Assembly (NCBI GenBank): GCA_028715095.1
Contig: JAQUSM010000070.1
Span: 1 to 6,037, forward strand
Length of the DNA stretch: 6,037 nucleotides
From: Candidatus Omnitrophota bacterium
GTDB lineage: Bacteria > Omnitrophota > Gorgyraeia > Gygaellales > Profunditerraquicolaceae
Direction of reading: 5' to 3'
The stretch's first letter is position 1. Each line of letters starts with the position of its first letter. This document shows positions 1 to 6,031 of this stretch, in pieces. The position numbers and the translations under genes are program-made. The notes beneath the pieces are model-generated. The model did not search any database and had not been told where the DNA came from. It was given only the letters and a program-made list of their open reading frames with translations.

Positions 1-1
1 A

Positions 2-106
2 TATTTTCTTAAGTCCGGGGATTCGATCAATAAATTTAAGATAGATACTATTTTAAAGGACAAGGTTATACTGGAATCTGAAGGCCAAAAAATGGATTTA
101 ATGTAG
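2..106 (+). CDS. C-terminal fragment of a PilP/GspC-like pilus or secretion protein (5' end outside window)
   Basis: An open frame enters from the left edge and runs 34 codons to a TAG at 104-106. The visible residues include GDSI, then KDKVIL and GQKMDLM at the end. This alternation (Gly-Asp before a hydrophobic residue, then D-K-V-I-L, then a Gly followed by a short hydrophobic end) resembles the last strands of the small beta-barrel 'homology region' in PilP and GspC proteins, the inner-membrane-anchored partners that contact the N-terminal domains of a secretin. The secretin ATG follows this TAG directly, which is the order pilP-pilQ or gspC-gspD. The frame and stop are certain. The family call is an inference from a short tail and the neighbour; the missing N-terminal part would decide it. 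Confidence 0.6.
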   Translation, partial: YFLKSGDSINKFKIDTILKDKVILESEGQKMDLM

Positions 107-1714
107 ATGAAAAAAATACACTTTGGAATCTTAATTTTGTTTTTCATGAGCTTGAGCCTCGGGTTGGCGCAGGCACAGAATGTTGCCGCAGAAAAGAATC
201 CGGCCGCAGTAAGCCCGGCAAAACAGGATGCTGCCGAAGAGGAAGCCATTGAAGATGCCGGAGACCCATTCTCCGGTTTATCCAGGAAGATATCCCTTGA
301 TTTACGCAATATGGATATTATGGATACGCTTAAGTTCTTATCCAAACAGGGCGATTTAAATATTGTCGCCACAAAAAATGTAAGCGGCAAAGTGACCGTA
401 TTCTTAAAAGACGTGACTATCGCTGATGTGCTGGAGATAATCATGCTTACAAACAGCCTTGCCTGCGAGAAGAAAACAGGCATAATTACAATAATGACAG
501 AGGCTGAATATGAGGCGCTCTATGGCGAGAAATATACAAGTAAACTGCAATCCAAGACTATAACCCTTAAATACGCTGATCCAAAGAGGGTGGGTACTAT
601 ATTGGGAAATTTAAAGAGTTCCATTGGCAAGGTGATTATAGATGACGTAACGGGGATGATTATTTTGATAGATACTCCGGAGAAGATCAAGGAGATGGAA
701 GAGTCCGCTATAAAAGCTGATTTGCCTACTCTGGGCCGGATACTCCCTACGGTTAGAGAGACATTTGAGTTGCAGTATGCCAAGATAGGCGAGGTTAAGG
801 GAGAGATAACCAAGGCCTTAACTAAGGATGTCGGGACTATCGAAGTGGATGAAAGGACAAATAAGCTTGTGGTGACGGATTTGCCTCATAACATGGAGAG
901 GATCAGGTCGCTGGTGGCGGATTTTGATTCCAAGACCAAAGAGGTGCTTATTGAAGCAAGGATTGTGGAGATAACCTTAAATGATGATTATGCCATGGGA
1001 GTAGATTGGCAAAAAGTATATGGCTTGGCAATGGATTCAATGACCTTGACCGGCACATTCCCGTTCAGCGCTCCCACCTCCACATCTTCAACTATGAAGC
1101 TAAGTGTCGGCACATTGGCCGATAATAAATATAATTTTGCCTTAACGCTTATAAAAAGTTTCGGCAAATTAAAGGTAGTTTCTTCGCCGCATATCGTTGT
1201 CTGCAATAACGAAGAGGCAAAATTCATGGTTGGTACCCGTGAGGCATATGTAACCACGACTATTACTACCGGTGATGTAACCACAACTACTTCCGAGAGC
1301 GTACAATTCATAGACGTAGGGGTAACCTTGTATGTTACGCCGACTATTAACAGGGACGGTTTCGTCAAGATGCATATAAAACCCGAGGTCAGTTCTATAT
1401 CTGAATTTCTGGAAACTACAGAGGGCAATAAGATTCCTATAGTGGACACCTCAAATGTCGAGACCGATGTTTTAGTCAAGGATGGCAATACTATAATCTT
1501 AGCCGGGCTTATAAAGAGGACAACAAACAAAGACTCATCTAAGATGCCTTTATTGGGTAGTTTGCCTATCATAGGAAAGTTATTTAGCAATGTTGCGGAT
1601 TCAAACGCGAAGAAAGAGCTGGCTATCTTTTTGACTCCTCATGTTATATCCGGCACTGATGAGATGATCCGGATGAAAGACGAGATGAAGACAAGAAAAC
1701 CTCCAAAGAGATGA
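107..1714 (+). CDS. Secretin, outer-membrane channel of the PilQ/GspD family
   Basis: This 535-residue protein should form the multimeric outer-membrane gate of a type IV pilus or type II secretion-like machine. Residues 1-23 are a signal peptide (two Lys, a hydrophobic core, then AQA before Gln24). There is no lipobox cysteine. A low-complexity Ala/Glu stretch (24-55) leads to an STN/N0-like domain (about 60-131), then two N-type ring domains (about 147-205 and 215-275). The secretin core spans about 277-515 and carries VSSPHIVV (358-365), the amphipathic-strand region DVGVTLYVTPTI (403-414) and the hallmark PLLGSLPIIGKLF (481-493). Residues 383-396 form a Thr-rich gate loop. It is short for the family: no AMIN domains and no long C-terminal pilotin-binding S-domain. 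The start fits the signal peptide; the ribosome-binding site is weak, and the previous stop codon lies immediately before the ATG, so translational coupling is likely. PilQ versus GspD cannot be settled from this gene alone. Confidence 0.95.
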   Translation: MKKIHFGILILFFMSLSLGLAQAQNVAAEKNPAAVSPAKQDAAEEEAIEDAGDPFSGLSRKISLDLRNMDIMDTLKFLSKQGDLNIVATKNVSGKVTVFLKDVTIADVLEIIMLTNSLACEKKTGIITIMTEAEYEALYGEKYTSKLQSKTITLKYADPKRVGTILGNLKSSIGKVIIDDVTGMIILIDTPEKIKEMEESAIKADLPTLGRILPTVRETFELQYAKIGEVKGEITKALTKDVGTIEVDERTNKLVVTDLPHNMERIRSLVADFDSKTKEVLIEARIVEITLNDDYAMGVDWQKVYGLAMDSMTLTGTFPFSAPTSTSSTMKLSVGTLADNKYNFALTLIKSFGKLKVVSSPHIVVCNNEEAKFMVGTREAYVTTTITTGDVTTTTSESVQFIDVGVTLYVTPTINRDGFVKMHIKPEVSSISEFLETTEGNKIPIVDTSNVETDVLVKDGNTIILAGLIKRTTNKDSSKMPLLGSLPIIGKLFSNVADSNAKKELAIFLTPHVISGTDEMIRMKDEMKTRKPPKR

Positions 1715-2943
1715 AGAATAAAAAGACCATATTAATAATCTCTATAGGTGTTTTGTTAGCAGCGTTGCTTATAGCCCTGGGTTTGTCAATGTCGGCTACG
1801 TCTAAAAAACGGGCCGAGATAAACGCGTTAAATAATGACCTTAAAAATAAAGAAGCAAAGTTAGCCCAGCTGGAAAAACAAATTGAATCATTGAACGCGG
1901 AGAAGAGCTCTTTGGCCGGGGTAAAATTAAGCCTGGAAGGAAGGATAACTAACCTGGAAGAGGATATCGGCAACGCCAAAGAAAAAGAGGCCGATTTGAG
2001 CAAGAAGCTTATTGCCTTTGCGGGAGAAAAGAAAAGACTTGAAGATACATTAGTCCAGACCACCCAGACAATGCAGGAAAAGCTCAGGCTTTCATCGCAG
2101 AAAAATAAAAAGGAGCTGACGCGTAAGAGCAAGCAGTATCTTGCCCAGAAAGAAGAATTCACCGGCAGGATAGCGGATTTAACCCAGAAACTTAAAGATT
2201 TAGGCGAGAAAAAAGATACGTTGGAGAAGAACGCGGTTACTGCCGCTGAGGTAACTGCAAGATTGCTGAAGGAGAAGGAGAAGCTTGATCATTACAAGCT
2301 CGGGCTTTCTTATGAAAACAACCAGGATTACCAGGCAGCCGTAAGAGAATATGAGGATATCCTGAAGATTGATTCGCAGGATGCCAACATTTACCTGCGG
2401 CTGGCAAGTATTTACCTTTATAATATCAGGGACCCTGACAGGGCAGATTTCTACGCCAAGGGGTATGCTGTTTTAAACAGCAAAGCAGGAGCCGACGGCC
2501 AGCAGCCCGGAGGGGGATCTTTGGCCGGGGCGGTTGATGAAAAGATAGCTCTTACTAAAAAATTAAATGAGGCAGAGCAAAAGCTGAGCCGGAAATATAA
2601 AGAAAAGCATCTATTGTCCGGGGATTTTAGCGAGGTTTTTGGCACTTATAAGGAAAAGGCCCACAAACGCCATTATAATTTAGCAATAATTTATGAAAAT
2701 GCGGGAAGGTATAAAGAGACAGCCGAAGAATACGAGAAGACATTGGAGCTGGCTCCTGAAGACGCGGATATCCACTATAATTTAGCTATTGTTTATGATG
2801 ACCACTTGCAGGATAACGAAAAAGCAATTATTCATTACCGCAGGTACCTTGAATTGGCTCCTAATGCCGCCGATGCCAGCATGGTGGCAGCATGGATGGA
2901 TGAAGCAAGGGATGATCTGGAGTGGCAGCGGAGAACGAGGTAA
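1711..2943 (+). CDS. Membrane-anchored coiled-coil and TPR protein, secretin-linked
   Basis: The 410-residue product has an N-terminal membrane helix (about 6-27) after a short basic start, so the bulk probably lies in the periplasm. Residues about 32-193 are rich in Lys, Glu, Leu and Ala in heptad-like order, indicating a long coiled coil. TPR-like helices follow: one repeat at about 194-227 (HYKLGLSYENNQDYQAAVREY), a weaker one to about 258, then a Gly-rich linker (259-274), a second charged helical stretch (about 275-318), and two clear repeats at about 320-353 and 354-388, each ending in the typical ELAP. Its ATG overlaps the secretin stop (ATGA, 1711-1714), so the two proteins are probably made together. 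TPR proteins such as PilF/PilW assist secretin assembly in known pili. That role here is inferred from position only, since this protein is a single-pass membrane protein and not a lipoprotein. Confidence 0.88.
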   Translation: MKNKKTILIISIGVLLAALLIALGLSMSATSKKRAEINALNNDLKNKEAKLAQLEKQIESLNAEKSSLAGVKLSLEGRITNLEEDIGNAKEKEADLSKKLIAFAGEKKRLEDTLVQTTQTMQEKLRLSSQKNKKELTRKSKQYLAQKEEFTGRIADLTQKLKDLGEKKDTLEKNAVTAAEVTARLLKEKEKLDHYKLGLSYENNQDYQAAVREYEDILKIDSQDANIYLRLASIYLYNIRDPDRADFYAKGYAVLNSKAGADGQQPGGGSLAGAVDEKIALTKKLNEAEQKLSRKYKEKHLLSGDFSEVFGTYKEKAHKRHYNLAIIYENAGRYKETAEEYEKTLELAPEDADIHYNLAIVYDDHLQDNEKAIIHYRRYLELAPNAADASMVAAWMDEARDDLEWQRRTR

Positions 2944-2946
2944 GGG

Positions 2947-3219
2947 GTGGAAAGAAAAGTTGTTTCGGTTGCCAGGTTGCTTTTGTTTGTGTTTTGCAGC
3001 ATAGGTATTTATCTTTTGATCTCCAATTTAATGCTTAGAGAGTCACTTAAGAAAATGTCCAAAGCAGCGGCAGTCATAAAAGACAAAGATTCGCAGCAAT
3101 ATAAGAAATTACAGGAAGATATAAAAAGGGATATGGAGGAAAAATACCGGGCAGATATGATCTCTTACCAGGTAGTGACAAAGAGGCTGGAGCAAAAGAA
3201 GGTTAAACAAGAACCATAA
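2947..3219 (+). CDS. Small single-pass membrane protein with coiled coil (GTG start)
   Basis: The 90-codon frame starts with GTG at 2947, three bases after the preceding TAA, with GAGG (2937-2940) six bases upstream as a plausible ribosome-binding site. Residues about 8-29 form a hydrophobic helix (VARLLLFVF, then IYLLI). The rest (31-90) is strongly charged and helical, rich in Lys, Glu and Gln, and probably coiled coil. Few residues precede the helix, so an N-in orientation with the charged domain in the periplasm is likely but not certain. I recognise no family. The tight spacing on both sides places it in the same transcript as the secretin, and its layout is a short version of the N-terminal part of the preceding gene product. 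An overlapping frame (2789-3004) lacks these features. Confidence 0.75.
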   Translation: MERKVVSVARLLLFVFCSIGIYLLISNLMLRESLKKMSKAAAVIKDKDSQQYKKLQEDIKRDMEEKYRADMISYQVVTKRLEQKKVKQEP

Positions 3220-3220
3220 A

Positions 3221-3228
3221 AAGGAGGT
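3221..3228 (+). promoter_or_regulatory. Strong Shine-Dalgarno sequence
   Basis: AAGGAGGT lies five bases before the ATG at 3234 and matches the anti-Shine-Dalgarno sequence fully. It is the best ribosome-binding site in the window and decides the start at 3234 over the ATG at 3230, which opens only a four-codon frame. The other genes of the run have weak sites or rely on overlap, so this small protein may be made at a higher level than its neighbours. Confidence 0.85.
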
Positions 3229-3233
3229 AATGG

Positions 3234-3512
3234 ATGAGCCTTGAGGAAAAAGGAATAACCACCCAGAAACTGAAAGTGATCTTTGTGATTTTCCTGGTTT
3301 TAAGCTTGGCTAATATTGTTAGTTTGCTTAGCAGGGGAAAGCATATGAAGGAGCTGACTGTAAAGGTTAACCAGCAGTCTCTGATAATTGAAGAAAAAGA
3401 TAAGCAAATTGAAACAGACAAGGTCCAGTATACCAGTTTAGCGGCAAGGCTGCATAAAGAGATAAAGAAGGTCGGGGAATTAGAAACGGAATTAAAGAAA
3501 TACAGGCGGTAA
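3234..3512 (+). CDS. Second small single-pass membrane protein with coiled coil
   Basis: The 92-residue product has a short polar N-terminus, a hydrophobic helix at about 13-33 (KVIFVIFLVLSLANIVSLL) and a charged helical tail (36-92) with heptad-like Leu/Ile/Val spacing, including a clear run at about 78-90 (KKVGELETELKKY). This predicts a membrane anchor with a coiled coil that could form a homodimer or pair with the preceding 90-residue protein or with the coiled-coil TPR protein. It begins 14 bases after the previous stop and ends two bases before the ATG of the ABC permease. I recognise no family; the architecture recalls FtsL/FtsB or GspM-like bitopic proteins, but nothing in the sequence identifies it as one of them. 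Confidence 0.8.
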   Translation: MSLEEKGITTQKLKVIFVIFLVLSLANIVSLLSRGKHMKELTVKVNQQSLIIEEKDKQIETDKVQYTSLAARLHKEIKKVGELETELKKYRR

Positions 3513-3514
3513 AA

Positions 3515-4894
3515 ATGAGCTTACTAAATTTTTCCATCAAAAATATCCTTACCAGGCGCAGGAGGAGCCTTACTTCTCTGGCGGGGATATCTATAGCAAT
3601 AGCCCTTTTTATTTCGGTTGTATTAATACTTAAAAGCTCCCAGGAGGCCTTTAGAAAACCCCTTCAAGAGGCAGGCTCGGATATGATTGTGCAGCTGCAG
3701 GGTGAGCCTTGCGTGTGGTCTATGGTGAAACTTCCCACAGACCTTAATCCTATCCCGGCTAAACTTATTGATAAAATAAGATCTCTTGATGAGGTAGCTG
3801 CAGTTGATGGCGCTTTAATAACCTGGGCATTTTCAGTCCCCAGCCAATCTCAGGTGCAAAAAGAGCCAGAACCTGTTGAAATTAATAAGGGTGCATCCGC
3901 CACAGGGGCTAAGGATTCAAAAGGAGCCTTATGTGAAACCGGCCCCGCGGGTAGTTTTTGTGGTACCGGCGACCAGGCTGCCGGGGCATCAAACTTTAGC
4001 CCTATAGTTATGGTGGGAGTTAATCCTGAGCCAGGGGAATTAGGCCCAATTACAAAGAATGATTTGAAGAATATCCAGGGCAGATACTTTGCAAAAGAAG
4101 ATAACTATTCAGTTATCCTTGACAAGAATTTTGCCAGGACACGAAACCTAAAACTCGAAGATGATTTTGATATTGGTAAAAGGATAGGGAATAAAGTGAT
4201 AGGAATTATCGATCCGGGCTATGACGCCAAGATTGCCGGAGCGCAGATTTTTGTACCCTTAAAAGTTGCCGTAGAGATGGTTGGGCGGGGAGATATCGTT
4301 GATATTATATTTATTAAACTTAAAGGCGGAGTGGATACGGCAGTGGTTAAGCAGAAAATAAAGAAAGCGCTAAGCAATAATGACGTAACCATCACTACTT
4401 CCAAGGATTATTTATCCAGCGTTGCCGGATTTTCGCTCCTTGCGCAAGGGCTTATGCTGGCAATATTCTTTATTGTAATTTTGATTTCCCTCCTTTTTGT
4501 CGCCAAGACTGCATTTGGCTCGGTTTTAGAGCGTTCAAACGAAGTAGGTATATTAAAATCTGTTGGATGGAGCAATAAGGATATAATAAAACTGATAGTT
4601 ATAGAAAATTCTATTTTAGGTTTTCTTGGCGGGTTGATTGGTGCTTTATTGGGATATATGACAAGCTTTATTTACAAGATCAATCTTCCTTCTGTGCTTC
4701 CATATTATTTAAACCCGTATCCTCCTTGTTCTCAATATCTTGTGCGAAATGCTCTTCAGGCTAAAGTCGTATTCCCTGTAAACATCTTTTTACTAACAAT
4801 CTTATTGGTTGTAATAATCCAGAGTTTATCCGGATTACTCGCAACAATAAGAATCTTAAAACTTACTCCGGCAGATGCTACAAAAAGATTATAG
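3515..4894 (+). CDS. ABC transporter permease, MacB/LolC/FtsX-type, with cysteine-bearing outer domain
   Basis: This 459-residue protein has the type VII ABC permease layout: TM1 at about 20-40 after a basic start (RRRR, 14-17), a large extracytoplasmic MacB-like domain (about 41-305), then TM2 (about 306-334), TM3 (about 358-387) and TM4 (about 417-445). The stretch at 337-356 (VLERSNEVGILKSVGWSNKD) is the conserved coupling segment between TM2 and TM3 that contacts the ATPase, and the end (LTPADATKRL) is typical. Such permeases use ATP to drive motions of the periplasmic domain rather than carry substrate through the membrane; known roles include lipoprotein release, toxin export and signalling. 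The outer domain carries a low-complexity insertion (about 112-160). The protein has four cysteines (66, 140, 149, 405), all predicted outside. The ATG lies two bases after the previous stop with only a weak ribosome-binding site, so coupling is likely. The ATPase gene follows. The substrate is unknown. Confidence 0.92.
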   Translation: MSLLNFSIKNILTRRRRSLTSLAGISIAIALFISVVLILKSSQEAFRKPLQEAGSDMIVQLQGEPCVWSMVKLPTDLNPIPAKLIDKIRSLDEVAAVDGALITWAFSVPSQSQVQKEPEPVEINKGASATGAKDSKGALCETGPAGSFCGTGDQAAGASNFSPIVMVGVNPEPGELGPITKNDLKNIQGRYFAKEDNYSVILDKNFARTRNLKLEDDFDIGKRIGNKVIGIIDPGYDAKIAGAQIFVPLKVAVEMVGRGDIVDIIFIKLKGGVDTAVVKQKIKKALSNNDVTITTSKDYLSSVAGFSLLAQGLMLAIFFIVILISLLFVAKTAFGSVLERSNEVGILKSVGWSNKDIIKLIVIENSILGFLGGLIGALLGYMTSFIYKINLPSVLPYYLNPYPPCSQYLVRNALQAKVVFPVNIFLLTILLVVIIQSLSGLLATIRILKLTPADATKRL

Positions 4895-4909
4895 GAAAGA
4901 CAATATTGT

Positions 4910-5566
4910 ATGTCCATAAAATTAGAGAATATATCAAAAGTTTTCCAAACCCGGTATAAAGAGTTGAAAGTCCTTGGGAATATTAACCTTGAGATAAAAG
5001 ACAGGGGTATGTTAGTTGTGTTTGGTAAGTCGGGAGCAGGTAAGTCAACGCTGCTAAATATAATAGGTGGAATGGACAAACCTACATCCGGCAAGGTAAC
5101 TGTGGATGGGTTTGATTTATCAAGCCTTAAACCAATTGAATTTGCTAAGTTTAGGAAAGAAAGAATAGGCTTTATATTCCAATCCTTTAACCTGCTGGGT
5201 AATTTAAGCGCAATTGATAATATAACTCTTCCGGTTATCCTGGATATGGATAAAAACAAAAAGATAGATAGGATTATGGAATTGGCTAAAGAGATGGGGA
5301 TAAAAGAGAGGCTGCGGCATAGGCCCGGAGAGCTCAGCTTGGGAGAACAGCAGAGGGTGGCTATTTTAAGAGGGATGGTAAACTCGCCAGGGATAATTCT
5401 AGCGGATGAGCCTACTGCTCATCTGGATAGCGAGAATTCCTCCGGCATAATTGAGATATTTAAGAAACTTAATAGAGAGCAAGGGGTTAGCGTTATATTA
5501 GTCACAGATCACGAGGGAATAGCCTCAAAATTTGAAGAGCGCTTTACGTTAGGGACTAATAGTTAA
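4910..5566 (+). CDS. ABC transporter ATPase, LolD/MacB-type, with altered H-switch
   Basis: The 218-residue length is typical for LolD/MacB ATPase domains, and it should pair with the permease encoded 15 bases upstream. Visible motifs: Walker A GKSGAGKST (39-47), Q-loop Gln91 in FIFQSFNLL, signature LSLGEQQRV (142-150, where the family usually has LSGGQ), Walker B IILADEP (162-168) with catalytic Glu167, and D-loop AHLD (170-173). At the H-switch the protein reads V-T-D-H-E (198-202), whereas the family has V-T-H-D; the spacing to the following Ala is unchanged, so Asp sits at the normal His position. The core ATP-binding residues are intact, so ATP binding is expected, but hydrolysis may be changed. 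The start ATG has AGGAAAG (4893-4899) ten bases upstream. The frame is intact throughout with no sign of decay. Confidence 0.94.
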   Translation: MSIKLENISKVFQTRYKELKVLGNINLEIKDRGMLVVFGKSGAGKSTLLNIIGGMDKPTSGKVTVDGFDLSSLKPIEFAKFRKERIGFIFQSFNLLGNLSAIDNITLPVILDMDKNKKIDRIMELAKEMGIKERLRHRPGELSLGEQQRVAILRGMVNSPGIILADEPTAHLDSENSSGIIEIFKKLNREQGVSVILVTDHEGIASKFEERFTLGTNS

Positions 5567-5604
5567 TACTATCAATATAGTATATATAGCAGTTTTAGTA
5601 ACTA
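5560..5604. repeat. Nested inverted repeats in the ABC-to-MerR intergenic region
   Basis: Two inverted repeats sit one inside the other. The inner pair is ATACTAT (5566-5572) and ATAGTAT (5577-5583), a perfect 7-bp match around a 4-base centre. The outer pair is TAGTTA (5560-5565) and TAACTA (5599-5604). The region overlaps the stop of the ATPase gene and precedes the MerR-like gene. As RNA the inner hairpin is AT-rich and weak, with no T-run after it, so a terminator is unlikely. As DNA it could be an operator for the MerR-like protein, since that family binds inverted repeats; this is inference. AT-rich sequence produces such repeats by chance fairly often. Confidence 0.4.
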
Positions 5605-5631
5605 CTAGAGATAAACGGAATAATAAGGCCT

Positions 5632-5862
5632 ATGGAAAAGAAAACCATATCCGCGCAGGAAATAGTAACCAAATTCAATATGCCGTATTATACGGTAAAT
5701 TATTATACTGCCATAGGCCTGCTGCCGGTTAGCGCAAAAGTAGGTAATAAACGCATATATGAAGAAAGCATAGTAAGGGAGCGTTTACAGAAGATATCTG
5801 AACTGGCAAGGGAGGGTTATCCCCTGAATTTGATCCAGAAAAAGCTTTCGGAAGCAGAATAG
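5632..5862 (+). CDS. MerR-family DNA-binding protein, single domain
   Basis: The 76-residue product consists almost entirely of a MerR-type winged helix-turn-helix. Residues about 6-24 form the HTH (ISAQEIVTKFNMPYYTVNYY), followed by the family landmark IGLLP (28-32), a wing with NKRIY (39-43) and a helix resembling the family's second helical pair (46-73, with EGYPLNLIQKKL). It lacks the long dimerisation helix and effector domain of full-length MerR regulators (usually over 110 residues), so it may be a ligand-independent regulator or a partner protein. Excisionase-like and chaperone-modulator (CbpM-like) relatives share this fold and cannot be excluded. The ATG has AAGG only three bases upstream (5625-5628) and a weaker GGA further back. 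It lies 65 bp after the ATPase gene and just upstream of a promoter and riboswitch, so it may regulate either side. Confidence 0.85.
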   Translation: MEKKTISAQEIVTKFNMPYYTVNYYTAIGLLPVSAKVGNKRIYEESIVRERLQKISELAREGYPLNLIQKKLSEAE

Positions 5863-5892
5863 GCGGGAAAGTACCACGTACCTTTTAAGAAT

Positions 5893-5920
5893 TTGACAAA
5901 ATCATATAATATGTTATACT
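5893..5920 (+). promoter_or_regulatory. Sigma70-type promoter with extended -10
   Basis: TTGACA (5893-5898) matches the -35 consensus exactly. It is followed by a 16-bp spacer and TATACT (5915-5920), with TG at 5912-5913 giving an extended -10. Transcription should start near 5926-5928, about 15 bases before the riboswitch. Nearly every consensus position is met, so strong expression is expected unless the downstream RNA stops it. The promoter lies between the MerR-like gene and the right edge, so a new transcription unit starts here. Confidence 0.85.
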
Positions 5921-5943
5921 TTTATTGTAAAAGAAACAAAGAG

Positions 5944-6031
5944 ATCCGAAAAGGTAAACTCATAGTAATATGGGGGCACAAAGCTAAGGGTCCTGAGGTT
6001 AAGGATAGCCAAGCTGCCGAAGATTTAGGAT
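5944..6031 (+). promoter_or_regulatory. GEMM-I (cyclic-di-GMP-I class) riboswitch aptamer
   Basis: The leader matches the GEMM-I fold. The 5' core is AAGGTAAAC (5951-5959). It is followed by a 6-bp stem, CTCATA (5959-5964) with TATGGG (5969-5974), capped by a GTAA loop (5965-5968), a GNRA tetraloop as the family requires. The conserved CAAAGC follows at 5979-5984. The second hairpin is based by GCT (5983-5985) with AGC (6012-6014) and topped by TCCT (5991-5994) with AGGA (6002-6005). The receptor side has TAGCC (6006-6010) and the 3' core is CTGCCGA (6014-6020). The outer stem is weaker: ATCC (5944-5947) can pair with GGAT (6028-6031). By analogy with the Vc2 aptamer, the ligand-contact positions G20, A47 and C92 would be 5953, 5980 and 6017, and all three keep the expected base, favouring cyclic-di-GMP over cGAMP. 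The expression platform and regulated gene lie beyond the window. Confidence 0.9.

Noticed and set aside
988..1590. Long antisense open frame of 200 codons inside the secretin gene
   Set aside because: It lies opposite a clear secretin domain whose motifs are certain. Its translation has no recognisable domain, and long antisense frames are common opposite such genes.
1644..2162. Antisense frame of 172 codons opposite the coiled-coil gene
   Set aside because: It is rich in Ser, Phe and Leu, as expected from reading Lys/Glu-rich codons backwards, and it spans the secretin to TPR overlap.
2789..3004. Alternative + strand frame of 71 codons overlapping the end of the TPR gene
   Set aside because: It overlaps the last TPR repeat and the start of the GTG-initiated small protein. 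Its Met/Trp-rich translation looks like an out-of-frame read.
4756..5259. Antisense frame of 167 codons across the permease and ATPase genes
   Set aside because: It crosses two well-supported genes, including Walker A, and shows no domain of its own.
5567..5631. Promoter for the MerR-like gene
   Set aside because: AT-rich TATAGT-like sequences occur, but no convincing -35 element is found at the right distance. The gene may be read from the upstream transcript.
5868..5886. Possible terminator after the MerR-like gene (GTAC, CAC loop, GTAC, then TTTT)
   Set aside because: The stem has only four clean pairs, further pairing needs a bulge, and the T-run is four bases. It is too weak to call.
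5905..5910. TATAAT as the -10 element of the promoter
   Set aside because: It is only 6 bp from TTGACA, far too close. TATACT at 5915 has a 16-bp spacer and an extended -10 TG.
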